Below are positions 20,982-30,296 of a DNA stretch of 64,000 bases, piece by piece; the first letter of the stretch is position 1; each line of letters starts with the position of its first letter. The position numbers were made by a program, and so were the translations under genes. The notes under the pieces are model-generated. The model was given only the letters and a program-made list of their open reading frames with translations. It did not search any database and was not told the origin of the DNA. The DNA is from Ectopseudomonas oleovorans (GTDB taxonomy: Bacteria > Pseudomonadota > Gammaproteobacteria > Pseudomonadales > Pseudomonadaceae). The DNA is taken from NCBI RefSeq assembly GCF_003052605.1, contig NZ_QASO01000130.1, forward strand, positions 1-64,000, in the 5' to 3' direction.

Positions 20982-21109
20982 AACCTAGCCGCAGTAGGTT
21001 CCGCTCCCCGAGCGGAGACCGGCTTTGCCGGGCAGGACACAGGACCTGCAAGACAGAGCGCCGTAGGCCGCCATCTTCGAACGAGGGCGACCTACGGCGC
21101 TTTTTTTTT
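20982..21109 (+). ncRNA. Candidate structured leader or small RNA ending in a terminator
   Basis: Five consecutive hairpins: 20982-21000 (AACCTA/TAGGTT), 21001-21015 (CCGCTC/GAGCGG), 21019-21031 (CCGGC/GCCGG), 21032-21049 (GCAGG/CCTGC) and a strong terminator at 21058-21109 with a T9 run. The fourth hairpin carries AGGA twice, once in its loop, as in RsmA/CsrA target RNAs. The T-run ends 26 bp before the ATG of the GGDEF-EAL gene, so this is either an attenuating leader or a small RNA. It lacks an obvious c-di-GMP riboswitch core. Function is inferred. Confidence 0.55.
21058..21109 (+). terminator. Strong intrinsic terminator in front of the GGDEF-EAL gene
   Basis: A 10-bp perfect stem GCGCCGTAGG / CCTACGGCGC, extended by inner pairs, followed by nine T residues. 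It sits immediately upstream of the ribosome site CGCAGGAGG of the next gene. Confidence 0.85.
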
Positions 21110-21135
21110 GCGCCGAAGAAACGCAGGAGGCTGAC

Positions 21136-23388
21136 ATGGGTAACGAACAGGAATTCCTAGAACTGCTCCAACACATCGCCCCGGATCCCGAGGAACTGCT
21201 CCAGCGCCTGCGCTTTCTCGACTGGGGCCAGGCCGACAATGAGCGCCTGGCGCGCCACACCCAGCGCGTGGAACCCATCACCCAGGCCTTTATCGACGAA
21301 CTCTACGAACGGCTCGCCGACTATCCCGCCCCAGCGGCCATCCTCGGCAACCCTGCCACCACGGCGCGCCTCAAGCACAGCCAGGCCGACTACTACCGAC
21401 GCCTGTGGCAGGGCCGCCCGGACCAGGACTACGTGCTCGAACGTCTGCGCATCGGTTGGGTGCACCAGTGTGTCGGCGTCGACCTCAAATGGTACCTGGG
21501 CGCCTACCGCCTGTACCTGGACCGAGTGCTCGGCGAACTGCTCGGCGCCTCGCCGGCCGCCGACTGCTTCGCCAGCCTGGTCAAGAAGGTCTTCCTCGAT
21601 ATCAACCTGGCCCTGGAAAGCTATGGAGCGGCCCAGCGCAAGGCCCTGCAGGACAGCGAGGCGCGCTACGCGCGGGCCATGCGCGGGGCCAACGACGGCC
21701 TGTGGGAATGGCAGCTGGAACAGGACCAGCTGTACCTCTCCGAACGCTGGACGAGCATGCTCGGCCTCGATCGCGACAGCCTGGCGCCCACCAGCCAGAG
21801 CTGGTTCGGCCGCGTGCATGGCGACGACCTGCCCGGCCTGCGCCAGGCCATCGACAATCACCTGCGCGGCCTGTCGCCCTTCCTGCACCACGAGTACCGC
21901 ATTCGCCGCCGCGACGGCAGCTACCTCTGGGTGCTGGTGCGCGGCGTCGCCGAAACCTGCAGCAGCGGCCTGCGCCGCATGGCCGGCTCGCAGAGCGACA
22001 TCAGCCAGCGCCGCGCCGCCGAGGAGCAACTGCACCATGCCGCGCGCCACGATCCGCTCACCGGCCTGGCCAACCGCGCCCGCCTCAGCGAGCTGCTGCA
22101 ACAGGCCGTGCAGCGCCACCAGCGCCCCGGGGCGCGCGAGGCCGCCCTGCTGTTCATCGACCTAGACCGCTTCAAGCTGATCAACGACAGCCTCGGCCAT
22201 CAGGTCGGCGACCGAGTGCTGGTGGAGGTCGCCGAACGCTTCGCCCACTGCCTGCGTCCCGGCGACCACCTGGCCCGCTTCGGCGGCGACGAGTTCGTCG
22301 CCCTGCTCGATGACCTGGCCTGCATGGGCGACGCCGAGCGGGTCGCCCAGCGCATGCTGGACAGCCTGCACCCGCCGCTGCAGCTGCAGGAGCAGACCCT
22401 GGCGGTCAGCGCCAGCATCGGCATCGCCGCGCTACAAGAACGCGACCAGACGCTCGACCCGCTGCAGGCCGCCGACCTGGCCCTGTACCGTGCCAAGAGC
22501 GCGGGCAAGGCGCAGTTCGCCCGCTACTGCGCCGAGTTGCAACAGCAGGCGCAGCGCCAGCTGGAACTGCAGAACGCCCTGGCCCAGGCGCTGGTTCGCG
22601 ACGAACTGCGCCTGGTCTACCAGCCGATCTGCGAGCTCGATCAGGGCCAGGTGGGCCTGATGGGCGTGGAGGCCCTGTTGCGCTGGCGACACGACGGACG
22701 CGAGGTGTCACCGCTGGAGTTCATTCCCTGTCTGGAGGAATCCGGCGAGATTCTCGCCGTCGGCGACTGGGTGTTGCGTCAGGCCTGCAGTCAGGTGCGC
22801 GCCTGGCAATTGGCCGGGCAGACACAGCTGCGCTGCTCGGTCAACCTGTCCAGCCGCCAGCTGCAGCAAGGCGATTTCGCCGCCCGGGTCGCCGACGTGC
22901 TGCGCGAAACCGGCCTGGGGCCGGCGAGCCTGGTGTTGGAGATCACCGAAAGCCAGCTGATGCATGACAGCGCGCAGAACCTCGCCTGCCTGCGCGAACT
23001 GGCCAGCTTCGGCGTGCAACTGGCCCTCGACGACTTCGGCACCGGCTACTCCTCACTGGGCTACCTCAAGCGCTTCCCCCTGCACATCATCAAGGTGGAC
23101 AAGAGCTTCATCGCCGGCACCCCGCAGGACGCCGAGGCGCTGGCCATCAGCCGGGCGATCATCGGCCTCGGCGATAGCCTGGGGCTGACCGTGGTGGCCG
23201 AGGGCGTCGAACAGGTGCAGCAGCTCGAGTTCCTCGCCCGGGAAGGTTGCCGCTACGCCCAGGGCTACTGGTTCAGTCCACCACGCGCACCACAAGAACT
23301 GCAGCGCCTGCTCAGTGGCGAGGACCGCTTCGACGGCCTCTGCTGCCCACTAGACAGCCAGACCGAGGCCCGGGAGGTACAGCCATGA
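21136..23388 (+). CDS. Globin-coupled PAS-GGDEF-EAL cyclic-di-GMP enzyme
   Basis: A 750-residue cytoplasmic signalling protein. Residues ~20-170 form a protoglobin-type sensor with [20 protein letters not shown], where His110 should be the proximal haem ligand. A PAS domain with PAC (about 175-300) follows, then GGDEF (about 305-465; FGGDEF intact, with an RPGD inhibitory site five residues before it), then EAL (about 480-735; GVEALLRW and [17 protein letters not shown] intact). It should sense O2 or another haem ligand and make or break c-di-GMP. It overlaps the chemoreceptor gene downstream by 4 bp. Confidence 0.93.
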   Translation: MGNEQEFLELLQHIAPDPEELLQRLRFLDWGQADNERLARHTQRVEPITQAFIDELYERLADYPAPAAILGNPATTARLKHSQADYYRRLWQGRPDQDYVLERLRIGWVHQCVGVDLKWYLGAYRLYLDRVLGELLGASPAADCFASLVKKVFLDINLALESYGAAQRKALQDSEARYARAMRGANDGLWEWQLEQDQLYLSERWTSMLGLDRDSLAPTSQSWFGRVHGDDLPGLRQAIDNHLRGLSPFLHHEYRIRRRDGSYLWVLVRGVAETCSSGLRRMAGSQSDISQRRAAEEQLHHAARHDPLTGLANRARLSELLQQAVQRHQRPGAREAALLFIDLDRFKLINDSLGHQVGDRVLVEVAERFAHCLRPGDHLARFGGDEFVALLDDLACMGDAERVAQRMLDSLHPPLQLQEQTLAVSASIGIAALQERDQTLDPLQAADLALYRAKSAGKAQFARYCAELQQQAQRQLELQNALAQALVRDELRLVYQPICELDQGQVGLMGVEALLRWRHDGREVSPLEFIPCLEESGEILAVGDWVLRQACSQVRAWQLAGQTQLRCSVNLSSRQLQQGDFAARVADVLRETGLGPASLVLEITESQLMHDSAQNLACLRELASFGVQLALDDFGTGYSSLGYLKRFPLHIIKVDKSFIAGTPQDAEALAISRAIIGLGDSLGLTVVAEGVEQVQQLEFLAREGCRYAQGYWFSPPRAPQELQRLLSGEDRFDGLCCPLDSQTEAREVQP

Positions 23389-24980
23389 AGCTCAACCTGC
23401 CCGTCAGCGGACGCCAGGTGCCGGTGCAGGCGCAGACCAACATCCTCTCCACCACCGACCTCAAGGGCGCGCTGACCTACGTCAACCCGGAGTTCATCGA
23501 CATCAGCGGCTTCGCCGAGGACGAACTGATCGGCCGCAATCACAACCTGGTGCGCCACCCGGACATGCCGCCGGCCGCCTTCGCCCACCTGTGGCAGACC
23601 CTGAAGGCGGGGCGCTCGTGGATGGGGCTGGTGAAGAACCGCTGCAAGAACGGCGACCATTACTGGGTCAGCGCTTACGTCACGCCCATGCGCCAGGACG
23701 GGCGCATCGTCGAATACCAGTCGGTGCGCACCGCCGCCAGCGAGGCGCAGATCGCCGCCGCCGAGGCGCTCTATGCCGAGCTGCGCGCCGGCCGCACACC
23801 GCGGGCACTGCGCCGGCCACGCCTGAGCCTGAGTCTGCGCCTGGTGCTCAGCGCCATCGTCCTGCCGCCAGCGGCCGCGCTACTGCTGAGCGCCAGCCTG
23901 GGTCTGCCGCCGTTGCCACTGCTGGCGGGTGCCGGTGCGCTTGGCCTGCTGCTAGGGCTGATCAACCATCTGGCCCTGCGTCCGCTGGAGCGCCTGGCGA
24001 CCCAGGCTCGCCAGCAGGCCGACAACCCGCTCAGCCAGTGGCTATACACCGGTCGCCGCGACGCCTTCGGCACCATCGCCTTCGCCCTGCACAGCCTGCA
24101 GGCCGAAGCCGGCGCCGTGGTCGGGCGTATCGCCGACTCGGCGCGCCAGCTCAGCGGCGAGGCTGGGCAACTGGCCAACGCGGTAGAACATCACAACAGC
24201 GCCACCCTGCAACAACGCCAGGAGACCGAGCAGGTCGCCAGCGCCATGGGGCAGATGGCGGTCAGTGTCCAGGAGGTGGCGCGCAACGCTCAACTCAGCG
24301 CCAGCGCGGCCAGCGCCGCCGACCAGGAAAGCAGCGACGGCCGCCAGTTGGTTGAAAGCACCCGGCAACATATCGCCGCCCTGGCCGAAGAGCTGCAGGC
24401 CGGCCACGTTCTGGTGCAACAGCTGGCCGACAGCAGCCGCGATATCGGCCGGGTGCTCACAGTGATCGGCGACATCGCCGAGCGCACCAACCTGCTGGCG
24501 CTCAATGCCGCCATCGAAGCCGCGCGCGCCGGCGAAGCGGGCCGCGGCTTCGCCGTGGTAGCCGATGAGGTGCGCACCCTGGCCCAGCGCACCCAGGCCT
24601 CGACCGGCGAGATCGATGCCCTGATCGCCGGTCTGCAGGGCACGGTGGCCAGCAGCGTGGCGGCCATGGACGACAGCCAGCGGCGCGCCCAGGCCATCGC
24701 CGCCCAGGCGCACCAGGCGGCCCAGGCGCTGACCGGCATCGCCGAGCGCGTCAGCCAGATCAGCGAGATGAACATCCAGATCGCCAGCGCGGTGGAACAG
24801 CAGAGCGCCGTCGGCGACGACATCCAGCGTAACCTGCAGGGCATCCGCCAGGCCTGCGAGGGCACCGCCGAAGCCAGCGCCCGCAGCCACTGCAGCGCCG
24901 AGCAGTTGGCCGGCCTGGCCGGGCGCCTGCAATTGCTGGCGGAGCAGTTCTGGAGCCAGCGCCAGAGCCGACCGGGGTGA
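23385..24980 (+). CDS. Aer-like PAS methyl-accepting chemotaxis protein
   Basis: A 531-residue chemoreceptor. The N-terminal PAS domain (about 15-125) starts [27 protein letters not shown] with [16 protein letters not shown], as in Aer redox sensors. Two hydrophobic segments (about 147-190) anchor it in the membrane. The C-terminal signalling hairpin carries [19 protein letters not shown] and [15 protein letters not shown]. Its ATG overlaps the stop of the globin-coupled enzyme (ATGA), so the two are translationally coupled. It likely senses redox state or oxygen through a flavin. Confidence 0.92.
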   Translation: MKLNLPVSGRQVPVQAQTNILSTTDLKGALTYVNPEFIDISGFAEDELIGRNHNLVRHPDMPPAAFAHLWQTLKAGRSWMGLVKNRCKNGDHYWVSAYVTPMRQDGRIVEYQSVRTAASEAQIAAAEALYAELRAGRTPRALRRPRLSLSLRLVLSAIVLPPAAALLLSASLGLPPLPLLAGAGALGLLLGLINHLALRPLERLATQARQQADNPLSQWLYTGRRDAFGTIAFALHSLQAEAGAVVGRIADSARQLSGEAGQLANAVEHHNSATLQQRQETEQVASAMGQMAVSVQEVARNAQLSASAASAADQESSDGRQLVESTRQHIAALAEELQAGHVLVQQLADSSRDIGRVLTVIGDIAERTNLLALNAAIEAARAGEAGRGFAVVADEVRTLAQRTQASTGEIDALIAGLQGTVASSVAAMDDSQRRAQAIAAQAHQAAQALTGIAERVSQISEMNIQIASAVEQQSAVGDDIQRNLQGIRQACEGTAEASARSHCSAEQLAGLAGRLQLLAEQFWSQRQSRPG

Positions 24981-25115
24981 ACACCTACACGGCCATCTGC
25001 GCGCGCAAGTGTCAGCGCATCACCCACGTCGATGATGACTATGCCTGTGCCTGGCGTGCGCTACCTGAACCCGAGGGGTTAGAGTGACCGGCCATGCAAC
25101 GAGGAGAATTCCCCA

Positions 25116-26117
25116 ATGAGCCGACTGGCCTCCATCAAACTCTCCACCCTCGACCTGGCGCCGATTCGCGACGATGGCGATGCCGCTCAGGCCCTGCACA
25201 ATTCGCTGGCGCTGGCCCGACATGTCGAGAGCCTCGGCTTCGAGAGATTCTGGGTGGCCGAGCACCACAACATGGACGGCATCGCCAGCTCCGCCACCTC
25301 CGTGCTGATTGGCTATCTGGCCGCCGGCACCTCGAAAATCCGCCTGGGCGCTGGCGGCGTGATGCTGCCCAACCATGCGCCGCTGGTGATTGCCGAACAG
25401 TTCGGCACCCTCGCCACGCTCTATCCCGGTCGTATCGATCTGGGCCTGGGCCGCGCGCCCGGCGCCGATCAGTACACCGCCCATGCCCTGCGCCGCAGCC
25501 GCGATGGCAGCGCCGACGACTTCCCCAATGATGTCGAAGAACTGCAGGCCTACCTCGGCCCGCGCCAGGAAGGCCAGCGGGTGATCGCCATGCCCGGGGC
25601 GGGGACCAATGTGCCGATCTGGCTGCTCGGTTCCAGCCTGTTCAGCGCCCAGCTGGCCGGCATGAAAGGTTTGCCTTATGCGTTCGCCTCGCACTTCGCA
25701 CCGCGCTACATGCACGAGGCGATCCGCATCTACCGCAACCACTTCCGCCCCTCGGCGGTGCTGGACAAGCCTTATGTGATGCTTGGCGTACCGCTGCTGG
25801 CAGCCGACAGCGACGAGCAGGCGCAATACCTGGCCACCTCCGCGTTCCAACGCATCCTTGCGTTGATCCGCGGCCAGAGCCTGGTGCAGCGCAAGCCCGT
25901 ACCGAGCATGGACGGCCTGTGGCTGCCGCACGAGCGTCAGGCCGTGGGCGAGTTCTTCGGCCTGGCCGCCATCGGCGGGCCGCAGACCGTGCGCCAACGC
26001 CTGGAACAGTTGCTGGAGCAAACCGAAGCGGACGAACTGATCTTCACCTGCGACATGTACGACTTCGCCGACCGCCTGCACGCCTTCGACATCCTCGCCG
26101 AGCTGCAACACGGCTAA
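25116..26117 (+). CDS. Luciferase-like (LLM class) flavin-dependent oxidoreductase
   Basis: A 333-residue protein of the bacterial luciferase-like monooxygenase family, YhbW-type subgroup. The N-terminal segment [13 protein letters not shown] is followed by [18 protein letters not shown] and [40 protein letters not shown], which build the FMN-binding barrel. Substrate unknown. It has its own GAGGAGAAT ribosome site and is not obviously linked to the chemotaxis genes. Confidence 0.88.
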   Translation: MSRLASIKLSTLDLAPIRDDGDAAQALHNSLALARHVESLGFERFWVAEHHNMDGIASSATSVLIGYLAAGTSKIRLGAGGVMLPNHAPLVIAEQFGTLATLYPGRIDLGLGRAPGADQYTAHALRRSRDGSADDFPNDVEELQAYLGPRQEGQRVIAMPGAGTNVPIWLLGSSLFSAQLAGMKGLPYAFASHFAPRYMHEAIRIYRNHFRPSAVLDKPYVMLGVPLLAADSDEQAQYLATSAFQRILALIRGQSLVQRKPVPSMDGLWLPHERQAVGEFFGLAAIGGPQTVRQRLEQLLEQTEADELIFTCDMYDFADRLHAFDILAELQHG

Positions 26118-26187
26118 GTGCGAACTTGTACGCGTGACTGCCCTCTGAATCAGAACAGGCCGCCAGATCGGTGGCCCCGTTCATACG

Positions 26188-26268
26188 GTGGAAGCAGCCA
26201 AGACCGGCTGCCCGGTATCCAAGGTACTGAACGCCACGATCACCCTGGAAGGCACACTCGAAGCCTGA
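26188..26268 (+). pseudogene. OsmC-family C-terminal remnant
   Basis: Translating the + strand here gives VEAAKTGCPVSKVLN and then ATITLEGTLEA before a stop. The GCPVSK...LN...ITLE pattern is the C-terminal end of OsmC/Ohr-type peroxidases, including the second redox cysteine. The same frame is stopped at 26146-26148 and nothing before that matches, so only about 27 residues survive. The preceding bases look like unrelated intergenic DNA. The call rests on a short match. Confidence 0.5.
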
Positions 26269-26280
26269 CCTTGCACCCGC

Positions 26281-26309
26281 GGCGCACCCATTGATCAGCG
26301 GGGTGCGCC
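26281..26309. repeat. Hairpin GGCGCACCC / GGGTGCGCC
   Basis: A perfect 9-bp stem with an 11-nt loop. The same GGGTGCGCC word recurs in the inverted repeat at 52347-52407, so it belongs to a dispersed element family. Confidence 0.6.
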
Positions 26310-26327
26310 GTGCGGATCAGCCCTGGC

Positions 26328-26383
26328 CTAGGGTCTGTTGCCGTTTCGACGCGAGCCGTGCGCGAAACGGCAACAGACCCTAG
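26328..26383. repeat. 21-bp perfect inverted repeat overlapping a stop codon
   Basis: Arms at 26328-26348 and 26363-26383 are perfectly complementary (starting CTAGGGTCTGTTGCCG) around a 14-nt loop. The right arm contains the stop codon of the lipoprotein gene on the minus strand (26380-26382). It probably ends transcription of that gene, though no T-run follows. Confidence 0.75.
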
Positions 26384-26802
26384 ATGGCCGTCCCGCAACG
26401 CAGCACCTCGCCACGCGCCAACACGTTGCGTTGCTCGTCATATAGCCAGGCCTGCGCCTTCATCAGTTGCTGGCGCGCCTCGATGCGATAACGCTGTCCC
26501 GCCGCGAAGTCGTCATAACGCAGACGAATCTCGCAGGTCATGCGCAACGGCTCGCTCATCATGCCCAGCCCCCCGCCGCCGCGCACCTCGAACTGAAAGC
26601 GCGTTTGCAGCTCGTGCCGGCCGGGCGTCACCTGAAAGTAGCGGCCATCCGGCCAGCGCTTGCCGTCCAGGCGGTCGGCCATCAGCAAGGTATCGGCGCT
26701 GGAATACAACTCGACCCAGGCCTGCTGCGGGTCGGGCTTGGGCAGCGGTGAAGCACAGGCCCCGAGCATCATCAGGGCGGGAGCGAGAAACAGGGCGCGC
26801 AT
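26380..26802 (-). CDS. Lipoprotein, family not recognised
   Basis: A 140-residue protein with a lipoprotein signal (MRALFLAPALMMLGACASPLP; lipid-modified Cys16). The mature part is mixed alpha/beta (WVELYSSADTLLMADRLDGKRW, YFQVTPGRHELQTRFQFEV), reminiscent of small PEGA-like or carbohydrate-binding-like envelope proteins, but I cannot assign it. Start chosen at 26802 (GAGGAAG upstream); the frame is open to 26904. It is divergent from the aminopeptidase lipoprotein gene and the stop lies inside a long inverted repeat. Confidence 0.75.
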   Translation of the reverse strand: MRALFLAPALMMLGACASPLPKPDPQQAWVELYSSADTLLMADRLDGKRWPDGRYFQVTPGRHELQTRFQFEVRGGGGLGMMSEPLRMTCEIRLRYDDFAAGQRYRIEARQQLMKAQAWLYDEQRNVLARGEVLRCGTAI

Positions 26803-26926
26803 GGCGACTTCCTCGGTAGGGTTCAGACACCAGCCTACATCGGGAGGCTTGCAAAACCGAGGCGAAACGAGCGTATTCACGCACACAGGGCTGGAGACAA
26901 GCAACGCGATCAGCTAGCGTGACGGC

Positions 26927-27988
26927 ATGCCCAACGCCTCTTCTAAAGACCTGCTGCGCCGCTGCGCGGTTCCCCTGCTTGCCCTGCTGCTGGGCGGCTG
27001 CTCGACCCTCGACTATTACGCCCATCTCGGTCAGGGCCAATGGCAGCTGTTGCAGGCACGCCAGCCAGTCGAATGCCTGCTCGACGACTCGGCCACCGAC
27101 CCCGATCTGGCCAAGCGCCTGACGCTGAGCCAGCAGGCGCGGGACTTCGCCAGCGCCAGCCTGCAGCTGCCAGAGAACCGCAGCTATCGCCTCTACGCCG
27201 ACCTGGAGCGCCCCTTCGTGGTGTGGAATGTGTTCGCCACTCCAGAGTTCTCCCTCGACCCCGAGCTGCATTGTTTCCCCATCGCCGGCTGCGTCGCCTA
27301 CCGCGGCTACTACCAGCAGGGCCGAGCCCGCGGTGCTGCCGCGCTGCTGCGCCAGCAGGGCCTGGACACCTACATCGGCGGTGTCGAGGCCTATTCCACC
27401 CTGGGCTGGTTCGATGACCCGCTGCTCAACACCATGCTGCGCTGGAGCGACGAGCGTTTCATCGCGGTGATCTTCCACGAGCTGGCGCACCAGCAGTACT
27501 ACCTGCCCGGCGATACCGCCTTCAACGAGTCCTTCGCCACCTTCGTCGAACGCGAGGGGCTGCGTCAGTGGCACGCGGCCCGTGGTGAAACGCCGCCGGC
27601 CAGCGACGAGCGCCAGCGCCAGCAGTTCATCGAACTGGTGCTGGCCAGCCGCGAGCGCCTGCAGCAGCTCTACGTCAGCGACCTGCCGGAGTCAGACATG
27701 CGCATCGCCAAACAGGACGAGTTCGAGCGCCTGCGTCGCGACTACCGCGCCTTGCGCCAACGCGAATGGGGCGGCCAGGGGCGTTATGACGCCTGGATCG
27801 AAAGCCCGCTAAACAACGCCAAGCTGCTGCCCTTCGGCCTCTACGACCAATGGGTGCCGGCTTTCGCGGCACTGTTCACGCGCGAGGGCCGGGATTGGCG
27901 CGCGTTCTACGCCGCCGTGGCCGCGCTCGGTCGGCTGCCGGAAGCGGATCGTCGGGCCGCGCTGGAAAGCCTGAGGCAAACCAACTAG
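26927..27988 (+). CDS. Predicted zinc aminopeptidase lipoprotein
   Basis: A 353-residue protein of the predicted aminopeptidase family (PF10023). It has a lipoprotein-type signal with LLLGGCSTL (Cys about 25). The zinc motif HELAHQ lies near residue 187 (VIFHELAHQQYYLPGDTAFNESFATFVEREG), with the downstream NESFATFVE segment supplying a third ligand. It is probably anchored in the outer membrane facing the periplasm. Substrate unknown. The DUF1161 gene follows 63 bp downstream. Confidence 0.87.
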   Translation: MPNASSKDLLRRCAVPLLALLLGGCSTLDYYAHLGQGQWQLLQARQPVECLLDDSATDPDLAKRLTLSQQARDFASASLQLPENRSYRLYADLERPFVVWNVFATPEFSLDPELHCFPIAGCVAYRGYYQQGRARGAAALLRQQGLDTYIGGVEAYSTLGWFDDPLLNTMLRWSDERFIAVIFHELAHQQYYLPGDTAFNESFATFVEREGLRQWHAARGETPPASDERQRQQFIELVLASRERLQQLYVSDLPESDMRIAKQDEFERLRRDYRALRQREWGGQGRYDAWIESPLNNAKLLPFGLYDQWVPAFAALFTREGRDWRAFYAAVAALGRLPEADRRAALESLRQTN

Positions 27989-28051
27989 AACTGCGGGGCA
28001 GATTGCCAGTCCAGCCTACTCAGGTTTCGCCCAACACCGGAGGTACAAGCG

Positions 28052-28282
28052 ATGCAACGACTGATTCCCGCCCTGGCCCTGATGCTTCTTGCTGGCGGCG
28101 CGCTGGCCGCGCCCAAGCCCTGCGAAGAACTCAAGCAGGAAATCGAAGTGAAGATTCAGGCCAACAACGTGCCCAGCTACACCCTGGAGATCGTGCCCAA
28201 CGGCGAAGTTCAGGATCAGAGCATGGTCGTCGGCAGCTGCGACGGCGGCACCAAGAAGATCGTCTATCAGCGCAACGGCTGA
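28052..28282 (+). CDS. DUF1161 periplasmic protein
   Basis: A 76-residue protein with a signal peptide (MQRLIPALALMLLAGGALAA). The mature part has two cysteines (KPCEELKQEIEVKIQAN and VVGSCDGGTKKIVYQR), typical of DUF1161 and likely forming a disulfide. A GGAGG ribosome site precedes the ATG. Function unknown. Confidence 0.87.
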   Translation: MQRLIPALALMLLAGGALAAPKPCEELKQEIEVKIQANNVPSYTLEIVPNGEVQDQSMVVGSCDGGTKKIVYQRNG

Positions 28283-28290
28283 TACACCCC

Positions 28291-28354
28291 CTGTAGGAGC
28301 GAGCTTGCTCATGAAGCTTTCGATTTCATTCGCGAGCAGAGCTCGCTCCTACAG
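28291..28354. repeat. GTAGGAGC-type inverted repeat
   Basis: Arms CTGTAGGAGCGAGCTTGCTC and GAGCAGAGCTCGCTCCTACAG enclose about 23 bp. It lies between two convergent genes (DUF1161 and the HAD phosphatase) and could serve as a bidirectional terminator. Related elements lie at 52681 and 58610. Confidence 0.7.
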
Positions 28355-28357
28355 TTT

Positions 28358-29005
28358 TCAGCAGATGAAGGCCCGGCGCATTTCCTCCAGCGTCTCGAAA
28401 TGAAAGTCCGGCGTCTCGCCGAGCAATTCCTCACGACTACCGAAGCCGTAACCGACCGCCACCGCCTGCAAGCCATTGCTGCGTGCGCCGATCAGGTCAT
28501 GCTTGCGGTCGCCGATCATCAGCGCCGAGCCGGGCGCCAGTCGTTCCGACTCCAACAGATGCGCCAGCAGCTCCACCTTGTTGGTGCGGGTGCCATCCAG
28601 CTCACTGCCATAGATGCGCGTGAAGTAGCGGTCGAAGCCGAAGTGCCGGGCGATTTCCTCGGCGAACACCGTCGGTTTGCTGGTCGCGATATACAGCGTT
28701 CGGCCCTGCGCCACCAGCGCCTCGAGCAGAGTTTCCACGCCGTCGAATACACGATTTTCGTACAGCCCGGTCACCCGGAAGCGCTCGCGGTAGTAATTGA
28801 CCGCCTGCCAGCCGGTGGCCTCATCCAGCGCGTAGGTGGCCATGAAGCACTGCAACAAGGGCGGGCCGATGAAATGCTCCAGCGCGGCCAGGTCCGGCTC
28901 GTCGATACCCAGCTTGGCCAACGCGTACTGCACCGAACGGGTGATGCCCTCACGCGGGTCGGTCAGGGTGCCGTCGAGGTCGAAGAGAATGGTGGAGTGA
29001 TGCAT
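28358..29005 (-). CDS. HAD-family phosphatase (Gph/5'-nucleotidase-like)
   Basis: A 215-residue haloacid dehalogenase-type hydrolase. Motif I is FDLDGTLTDP (nucleophile Asp and acid/base Asp), motif II TSKP, motif III the Lys in NKVELLAHLL, and motif IV MIGDRKHDLIGA. The helical cap between residues ~17 and 85 is the Gph/phosphoglycolate phosphatase type. The exact substrate is not known. Confidence 0.85.
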   Translation of the reverse strand: MHHSTILFDLDGTLTDPREGITRSVQYALAKLGIDEPDLAALEHFIGPPLLQCFMATYALDEATGWQAVNYYRERFRVTGLYENRVFDGVETLLEALVAQGRTLYIATSKPTVFAEEIARHFGFDRYFTRIYGSELDGTRTNKVELLAHLLESERLAPGSALMIGDRKHDLIGARSNGLQAVAVGYGFGSREELLGETPDFHFETLEEMRRAFIC

Positions 29006-29070
29006 GGCGGGCGCCTATTCGCAATCGGAACGGCCGCGAAGGATACCCGCCTTCAGCGCCCACTTCACGC

Positions 29071-30033
29071 TCAGGCATGCACCCGATAACCCCAGCGCAG
29101 CCCCAGCCGAGTGAACGGCCAGAGCAGCGCCAGCTGCAGCAAAGCGAACAGCCCCAGCAACACGAGGCTACCCGCGAAACCGAACCAAAGCGCTGCCAGC
29201 ACCAGGATCATGCCCAGCATCCCGCTGCAGAACCACAAGGCAAAGGTAATCAGACAGGCCAGCGCCAGCCGACCACCCTTGAACCCCAGCATCTGCGACG
29301 GCAACACCGAACGTGCGGCGAAGAAGGCGACCAGCAGGGACAAGCCGGCGCTGACCAGCCCGCTCAACCCCGCCCAGCCGTCGAGCACCTCATTTGCCAT
29401 ACCGCCCATCGACAGGCGTGTCACCAGTGCATTCAACTGTAGGTTGACCACCACCATGCCCAACGCAAAACACCAGGCCAGCGTGGTCGCCGACACCGGC
29501 AAGGCAGCCTCTGCCGGCCTGGCCTGGTGGCGAAACAGATGCAGCACCAGCCACAACGTCAACAACGCCTCGACGGTAAAACGCAACAGACCGACCAGCC
29601 ACCACAACCCAACACTGAGCAGGCCGCCAGCGCCGTAATGATCGAAATGCTCGTAAAGCCCCATGTGCAGGTAGCTCAGGGCATACCCCAGCGCCCAGGA
29701 CACCAGGAACCAGGCCACGCCATAGGCCAGCATAAGCGACGCGGATTGCGGGTAGTCCGCCAGGCCGTTGCGCTCCAGATAGACCAACGTCAACCAGTAA
29801 GCGGCCAACGCCGACAGCAGCAGGTGACTCAGCCAGAACGACACCGATTGACGCAACAAACTGACGTAGTCGACCTCATCGATCCGACCCCAGGTAATCA
29901 ATGTGATGACAATGCCGATCACCCCGACCGCCAAGGCAACCCAAGCCACGTGGCGCGGCAATGCCGGCCACTCGCCCGGACTGGAATTCACTGCCGCAGC
30001 CGGCAAAGGTTCGAAGGGATTGGCTTGGCTCAT
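29071..30033 (-). CDS. Multi-pass membrane protein, family not recognised
   Basis: A 320-residue protein with a ~30-residue soluble N-terminus (MSQANPFEPLPAAAVNSSPGEW) and about seven or eight hydrophobic segments, such as HVAWVALAVGVIGIVITLITW and SLMLAYGVAWFLVSWALGYALS. No catalytic or binding motif is evident. Start chosen at 30033, preceded by GGGAG; the frame is open to 30138. It is divergent from CRISPR array 1. Confidence 0.7.
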   Translation of the reverse strand: MSQANPFEPLPAAAVNSSPGEWPALPRHVAWVALAVGVIGIVITLITWGRIDEVDYVSLLRQSVSFWLSHLLLSALAAYWLTLVYLERNGLADYPQSASLMLAYGVAWFLVSWALGYALSYLHMGLYEHFDHYGAGGLLSVGLWWLVGLLRFTVEALLTLWLVLHLFRHQARPAEAALPVSATTLAWCFALGMVVVNLQLNALVTRLSMGGMANEVLDGWAGLSGLVSAGLSLLVAFFAARSVLPSQMLGFKGGRLALACLITFALWFCSGMLGMILVLAALWFGFAGSLVLLGLFALLQLALLWPFTRLGLRWGYRVHA

Positions 30034-30296
30034 GAGGTACTCCCTGTCGAGGTCTGAATCCATCGAAACGCGAGAGTACCGCCCCTCCCAGCAGGGCAAT
30101 AGCTCGAGATGGCAGAACTGTGCGGTATGGCCAGACAACGGTCAGCACCTACAAGGCATGCCCATACCCATTTTTCTACGACGGACAAATCGTCTTTTAA
30201 AAATCAATGAGTTGCCGGATGACGAGAAAAAATGGTCAACCACCACCGAATCCCGCCATACCTTGAGCGATGCAAGTTTGCCGGCTATCGTGCCTA
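30034..30296 (+). promoter_or_regulatory. Leader of CRISPR array 1
   Basis: An AT-rich, gene-free region ahead of the first repeat. It shares with the array 2 leader an AAAATCAA block (97 bp before the first repeat here, 98 bp there) and a GAAAAAA block (71 and 72 bp). The leader-proximal part differs from array 2: the second IHF site and the TTAGGCTCTA end are missing. Confidence 0.65.
30202..30214 (+). promoter_or_regulatory. IHF consensus site in the array 1 leader
   Basis: AATCAATGAGTTG fits WATCAANNNNTTR exactly. The equivalent position of the array 2 leader also carries a perfect match, which supports function. IHF bends the leader during I-F spacer integration. Confidence 0.65.

Noticed and set aside
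20982-21109. c-di-GMP (GEMM) riboswitch before the GGDEF-EAL gene
   Set aside because: The hairpins do not show the GEMM core; kept only as an unnamed structured leader.
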